This document shows, piece after piece, positions 14,511 through 18,210 of a stretch of DNA of 18,210 nucleotides; positions within the stretch are counted from its first letter, which is position 1, and each line of letters starts with the position of its first letter. The position numbers were made by a program, and so were the translations under genes. Where the stretch lies: NCBI RefSeq assembly GCF_910579375.1, contig NZ_CAJTUJ010000029.1:1-18210 (forward strand), given 5' to 3'. The stretch is from an uncultured Rikenella sp. (GTDB taxonomy: Bacteria; Bacteroidota; Bacteroidia; Bacteroidales; Rikenellaceae). Under the pieces are notes generated by a model. That model was not told the DNA's origin. It was given only the letters and a program-made list of their open reading frames with translations, and searched no databases.

Positions 14511-15920
14511 ATGGAAATGTCATACGACGTGATGGTGATCGGCAGCGGGCCGGGGGGATATGCGGCGGCGATCCGGTGTGCGCAGCTGGGGTTGCGGACG
14601 GCGGTGGTCGAACGGGCAGAGCTGGGAGGGACGTGTCTCAATTGGGGCTGTATTCCCACGAAGGCGCTTTTGAAGAGTGCGGAGGTGTTTCGTTACGCTT
14701 CCCATGCGGCGGAATACGGAGTCGATATCGCTGAAGGAGCGGTAAGGCCTGATTTGGCGGCGATGGTGGCGCGCAGCCGGGGCGTGGCCGAACAGATGAG
14801 CAAAGGGATCGACTTCCTGCTCAAGAAAAATAAGGTGGATGTTCTGGTCGGGACGGGCTCTTTGACTGACGTGCCGCATACGGTGGCGGTCACGGCGGAG
14901 GACGGGACTACGGCTACTTATGGGGCTCGGCATATCATTCTGGCGACGGGGGCGAGGCCGCGGGAGTTTCCGTCGATACCGGTGGACGGCCGGCGGGTGA
15001 TCACCTCGCGTCAGGCTTTGACCTTGACGAAGCTGCCGGAGTCGATGGTCGTGATCGGGTCGGGAGCGATCGGAGCGGAGTTCGCCACATTCTTCGCGAC
15101 GCTGGGCGTGCGGGTTACGGTGGTTGAGTATGCTCCGACACTGGCGCCGCTGGAGGACGAGGAGATCTCGAAACTCCTGGAGCGGGCGTTCCGCAAGGCG
15201 AAAATCGCGGTGATGACTGCGACGGAAGTCAAACAGGTAGCAGTGGACGAAGCGGCCGGGCTGTGCCGGGTGAGCGTGGCGGGGAAGAAGGGCGAGCAGG
15301 TGTTGGAGACGGAAGTGGTTCTGTCGGCGGTGGGGATTGCGGCCAATACGGAGGGGATCGGATTGGAGGCGGCGGGGGTGCGGATTGAGCGGGGGAAAGT
15401 CATTGTGGACGAGCACTATCGGACTTCGGTCGAGGGGGTTTATGCCATCGGGGATTTGATACCGACGCCGGCATTGGCCCATGTGGCGACGGCCGAGGCG
15501 ATCCATTGTGCGGAGTTTATTGCGGGTCTTACGCCGGAGGCAGTGGATTATGCCGTGGTGCCGTCGTGCATCTACACGACGCCGGAGGTCGCGTCGGTGG
15601 GGCTGACCGAGGCACAGGCGACGGAGCGAGGATATACTGTGCGTGTGGGGCGTTTTCCCTACACGGCTTCGGGCAAGGCGACGGCGGCGGGGAACCGGGA
15701 CGGGATGGTGAAGCTGATTTTCGATGCCGAGACCGATCGGTTGCTGGGGGCGCACCTGTTCGGGCTGAATGTCACGGAGATGGTGGCCGAACCGGCCTTA
15801 GGGTTGATTTTAGGGGCGAAGGCGGAAGACGTTATCCGCACGATCCATGCCCACCCGACGATGTCGGAGGGGGTGATGGAGGCGGCTGCGGCGGCGTACG
15901 ACGAGGTGATCCATCTTTAG
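14511..15920 (+). CDS. lpdA: Dihydrolipoyl dehydrogenase
   Basis: This 469-residue FAD enzyme reoxidises dihydrolipoyl groups with NAD+ as the E3 part of 2-oxoacid dehydrogenase or glycine cleavage complexes. It shows the FAD-binding GSGPGGYAAA (11-20), the redox disulfide Cys42/Cys47 in GGTCLNWGCIPTKAL, the NAD-binding VIGSGAIGAEFA (near 181), the second FAD motif GVYAIGDLI (near 309), and the C-terminal catalytic pair His448/Glu453 in HAHPTMSEG. The length is normal. No E1, E2 or glycine-cleavage genes are nearby, so its partner complex cannot be read from context. It lies 15 bases after the DUF4919 gene and 18 before the PH-like gene, consistent with one transcript. A start two codons further in (second Met) is equally possible. 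Confidence 0.96.
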   Translation: MEMSYDVMVIGSGPGGYAAAIRCAQLGLRTAVVERAELGGTCLNWGCIPTKALLKSAEVFRYASHAAEYGVDIAEGAVRPDLAAMVARSRGVAEQMSKGIDFLLKKNKVDVLVGTGSLTDVPHTVAVTAEDGTTATYGARHIILATGARPREFPSIPVDGRRVITSRQALTLTKLPESMVVIGSGAIGAEFATFFATLGVRVTVVEYAPTLAPLEDEEISKLLERAFRKAKIAVMTATEVKQVAVDEAAGLCRVSVAGKKGEQVLETEVVLSAVGIAANTEGIGLEAAGVRIERGKVIVDEHYRTSVEGVYAIGDLIPTPALAHVATAEAIHCAEFIAGLTPEAVDYAVVPSCIYTTPEVASVGLTEAQATERGYTVRVGRFPYTASGKATAAGNRDGMVKLIFDAETDRLLGAHLFGLNVTEMVAEPALGLILGAKAEDVIRTIHAHPTMSEGVMEAAAAAYDEVIHL

Positions 15921-15938
15921 CATTAAATCGGATAAACT

Positions 15939-16452
15939 ATGGAAAATCGTAACATCTCGTTGCCGTTTCATTGGAGCGGTGCAGTGTGGGCGATGACTCT
16001 TGTGTTTTTGCTTGTTTTAGTTGGAGTGGGTTTCCATTTGGAATCGTTCGGGTGGCCGACAGAGGTGCTTTGGTTGAAGTATCTGTTGTTTCTCGTTTTT
16101 TCTGGTCTCCTTTTTGGTGGTGTTGGGCTATATGCCGATACGTCTGAAGGTAGACGGGGAAAAGATAGCTGTCAGCCGCTTGTTCGGCGCGCTGGAGATT
16201 CCGTTGAGCGAGGTGACCAGCGTGGCTCCGATTTCGAAATCTTATATCGACGGTTCGATACGGACGTTCGGGAGCGGTGGAGCGGGCGGCTATTTAGGTC
16301 GATTCAAAAATAAGACGCTGGGCCGTTATACGATGTATGCCACGGAGTTGACGCACTTGGTTCTCGTCCGGACGCGGCAGAAAAAATATGTCTTCAGTTG
16401 CACGCAGCCGCAGGAGTTTGTGGCGTATGTTCAGGCACGGTTGAAGCAATAG
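15939..16452 (+). pseudogene. Small membrane protein with PH-like domain, frame broken near a T run
   Basis: Two overlapping frames make one sensible protein. The first (from ATG 15939) gives two membrane segments, about 13-34 and 43-59 (KYLLFLVFSGLLF), then loses sense. The second, readable from about 16114 to the stop at 16452, gives GYMPIRLKVDGEKIAVSRLFGALEIPL, then ISKSYIDGSIRTFGSG and ends VQARLKQ, like bacterial PH domains of Bacteroidota. Removing one T from the six-T run at 16096-16101 or the five-T run at 16111-16115 joins them into about 170 residues with two helices and a cytosolic PH domain. The break may be a sequencing error, a true mutation or slippage. If translated alone, the second frame could start at GTG 16114 (112 residues). 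It lies 18 bases after lpdA and converges on the next gene with a five-base gap. Confidence 0.7.
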
Positions 16453-16457
16453 CGGAT

Positions 16458-17771
16458 TTAGCGGTCGGCCGTCTCCGTTGCCGCCTTTTCCCGATTCGTG
16501 ACCCGCAGTTTGGCCACGCAGCTCGCATTCATCTGTACGATTTCGAACGAGAGGTGGCGATAATCGAAGCGGTCGCCCGTCTCCGGAATTCGGCCCAACA
16601 GGAACATAGAGAGGCCGCTCAGGGTATCGAAATCCTCTTTTTGCAGCTCGTCGCAGGCTACGATACCCATCTCTTCCATAAAATCATCCACACTGTACGT
16701 GCCGTCTACCAGCACGGAACCGTCCTCCTGCACGACATAGGCCGGATCGTCGCAGGTTCCGTCTTCATCCGGAATCTCGCCCAGAATGCTTTCCGCCAGG
16801 TCGTTCAGCGTAATCACCCCCTCCACGACACCGTATTCGCTGATAACCACTCCGAAACTGCATTTGTGTTGCTTGAACAGATCGAGCACGCGTTGTGCCG
16901 AGAGGTTTTCCGGAATCAGCAACGGTTCGACGGCGATCGAGCGCAGGTCGAAACGGGCATTCCGACGGAGCAGGCCGATGATGTCTTTGACCGAAACCAT
17001 ACCGATGATGTCCGAAGTGGAGTCGCCGCACAGCAGATAGCGCGTATGGGGCGCTTCGGAAATCGTGTCGATGACCTCTTCCCTGCCCTGCCCGGCGAAG
17101 AGATAGACGACGTCTTTGCGATGCGTCTTGAGCTCTTTGGCGTGTTTGTCCGTAAAGCGGAAGACGTCGCGAATCATTTCGGTCTCCTCTTTTTCCAGCA
17201 ATCCCTGTTCGGTGCTTTGCCGGAGAATCATTTTGATCTCTTCCTCGTTGAGCGAACGTTCTTTGCTGGTTCGTACGCCGAGGATTTTATTGACCAGTTT
17301 GGTGGAGACGCTCAGCATCCAGACGAACGGATACGAGATGCGTGTCAGGCCGCACATCATGGGGGTGAGCATCATGGCGATTCGTTCGGGGTTGCCCAGC
17401 GCGATGGATTTCGGGACTAATTCGCCGATAATCAACGAGAAATAGGTAATCAGCCCGACCACGGTAATCAGCGACAAGTCGCGGGCATAGGGAGCTAAAA
17501 AGGAGACCCGGGCGAACCACGGTTCGACATCGTCGGCCAGAGCGACGCCGCCGAATGCCCCGGAAACGATACCGATCAGGGTGATTCCTATCTGGATGGT
17601 CGAGAGGATGGTTTCCGGATCGTCCAGCAGTTCGAGGGTTCTGGCCGCCCGTCTGCTTCCTCGGGCCGTTTCGCTTTGCAGGCGTGCCCGGCTGCTGGAG
17701 ATCAGCGCAATTTCATACATGGCGAAAATGCCGTTCAGGAGGAGGAGTAAGAAAAGGATAACGATTTCCAT
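16458..17771 (-). CDS. CNNM/CorC-type transmembrane protein (DUF21, CBS pair, CorC_HlyC)
   Basis: This 437-residue inner-membrane protein belongs to the hemolysin C/CorC/CNNM family, whose members are linked to Mg2+ (and Co2+) efflux. The DUF21 membrane domain (1 to about 190) has segments at about 2-22, 58-78, 100-118 and 130-155 and the conserved GELVPKSIAL at 116-125. A CBS pair follows at about 205-330 (CGDSTSDIIGMVSVKDIIGLL; FGVVISEYGVVEGVITLNDL), then a CorC_HlyC domain at about 345-425 (VDGTYSVDDFMEEMG; LSGLSMFLLGRIPETGDRF). The start is at the first hydrophobic residue run and no better one is seen. Hemolysin activity is an old label and not expected. It is convergent with the PH-like gene; no TAnnTTTG box was convincing upstream. 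Confidence 0.93.
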   Translation of the reverse strand: MEIVILFLLLLLNGIFAMYEIALISSSRARLQSETARGSRRAARTLELLDDPETILSTIQIGITLIGIVSGAFGGVALADDVEPWFARVSFLAPYARDLSLITVVGLITYFSLIIGELVPKSIALGNPERIAMMLTPMMCGLTRISYPFVWMLSVSTKLVNKILGVRTSKERSLNEEEIKMILRQSTEQGLLEKEETEMIRDVFRFTDKHAKELKTHRKDVVYLFAGQGREEVIDTISEAPHTRYLLCGDSTSDIIGMVSVKDIIGLLRRNARFDLRSIAVEPLLIPENLSAQRVLDLFKQHKCSFGVVISEYGVVEGVITLNDLAESILGEIPDEDGTCDDPAYVVQEDGSVLVDGTYSVDDFMEEMGIVACDELQKEDFDTLSGLSMFLLGRIPETGDRFDYRHLSFEIVQMNASCVAKLRVTNREKAATETADR

Positions 17772-18038
17772 AGTCCGTTGCGGATCAGTAAAATAGGTCG
17801 ATTTTTGAGGTGGGTGATAAATCTGTTCAGGGGGGTAAGTTAATCAATTAGTCTATCAAATTAGCGGCCAAATTGGGAATTCGTGCGATGATTTTGTGAA
17901 AAAGTGGGGATAATCAGGATTTGTTGCGGGCAATTTTGGGGGTAGAGGTACGGTTTCTTTAGGCGGTGGCGCGCGAAAAAAGAATTGAGCAAAGGCAGTT
18001 CAAAGCCTATCCGCGCGCGACTGCTGGAAAAGGAAATC

Positions 18039-18065
18039 ATTCAAACGCGTGATGCGCGTTTGAAT
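18039..18065. repeat. Inverted repeat (11-bp stem, 5-base loop)
   Basis: Arms ATTCAAACGCG (18039-18049) and CGCGTTTGAAT (18055-18065) are perfectly complementary with loop TGATG. There is no U run on either side, so it is not a typical terminator. Confidence 0.6.
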
Positions 18066-18137
18066 AAGTTTCCGCCAGCGCGCGGGCAAAGAACGAGGCT
18101 GAGGCGGTCGTTAGTTGTTGGGGTAGAGGCTGCCGCA

Positions 18138-18154
18138 GCGAAACGCAGTTTCGC
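18138..18154. repeat. Inverted repeat GCGAAAC-GCA-GTTTCGC
   Basis: A perfect 7-bp stem with a three-base loop lies in the GC-rich end region, about 70 bases after the larger hairpin. It may be part of the same structured element. Confidence 0.45.
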
Positions 18155-18210
18155 CCGTCCACGGGACGTGGGGCCCGCGCGGCCCGAGCGCAGTACCCTC
18201 TTGTAGCTAA

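Larger units (their letters stand above)
17772..18210. other. Gene-poor end of the window with structured, GC-rich sequence
   Basis: About the first 170 bases are AT-richer and should hold the promoter of the CNNM gene, though no full consensus is seen. From about 17965 the sequence becomes GC-rich with several GCGCGCG runs and inverted repeats, including ones at 18039-18065 and 18138-18154. A TTG-started 73-codon plus-strand frame (17985-18206) exists but has low-complexity Arg/Ala-rich content and no homology that I recognise. The rest may be a repeat element, an untranslated leader for a gene beyond the window, or neither. Confidence 0.4.

Noticed and set aside
17985..18206. 73-codon plus-strand frame
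   Set aside because: It starts with TTG, has an Arg/Ala-rich sequence without recognisable family, and covers two inverted repeats; support is too weak to call a gene.

Overview
The window looks like chromosomal DNA from a GC-rich anaerobic member of the Bacteroidota, most likely Bacteroidales and perhaps the Alistipes/Rikenellaceae group. The grounds are several promoter boxes of the Bacteroidota form TAnnTTTG, weak or absent Shine-Dalgarno sequences, and Bacteroidota-typical families: DUF4254, DUF4919, PPi-dependent phosphofructokinase, a group-B-like [FeFe] hydrogenase, and orphan C-terminal domains ending in GFPLRCLSE. There is no rRNA or other marker here, so the genus is an inference.

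Layout. (1) 113-1054 (-): a secreted glucosaminidase with two LysM repeats. It is divergent from (2) 1154-2839 (+), a DUF4254 gene followed by a family 9 glycosyltransferase; the two transcription units have closely packed promoters. (3) A 19-bp perfect hairpin ends the pfk transcript and faces the glycosyltransferase end. (4) 2949-5349 (-): fructose-bisphosphate aldolase, then PPi-type phosphofructokinase, separated by a hairpin. (5) 5411-9098 (-): an apparent operon in the order [FeFe] hydrogenase, flavodiiron protein FprA, 3-methyladenine DNA glycosylase I, FlK-like thioesterase. (6) 9227-9631 (-): two head-to-tail, start-less C-terminal protein fragments, each with its own stop codon and a shared 37-nt end repeat. 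(7) 9685-10522 (-): a small acidic-tailed protein overlapping a Fer4_19 plus CDGSH iron-sulfur protein. (8) 10681-16452 (+): ligA, then dapA, a DUF4919 lipoprotein-like or secreted protein, lpdA, and a small membrane protein with a PH-like domain whose frame is broken. (9) 16458-17771 (-): a CNNM/CorC-type membrane protein. (10) 17772-18210: no convincing gene, but several inverted repeats.

How the genes fit together. Most of the window is housekeeping: glycolysis, replication and repair, lysine/peptidoglycan precursor synthesis, and envelope glycan transfer. The hydrogenase-FprA-Tag-thioesterase unit reads as a redox and damage-protection group for an anaerobe meeting oxygen: the flavodiiron protein would remove O2, the hydrogenase would exchange electrons with the ferredoxin pool, and the glycosylase and thioesterase would clear alkylated bases and a toxic acyl-CoA. 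That joint role is inferred from operon structure only. The least ordinary stretch is the pair of orphan C-terminal cassettes at 9227-9631, which could be debris of a surface-protein gene or silent cassettes for a recombining one.
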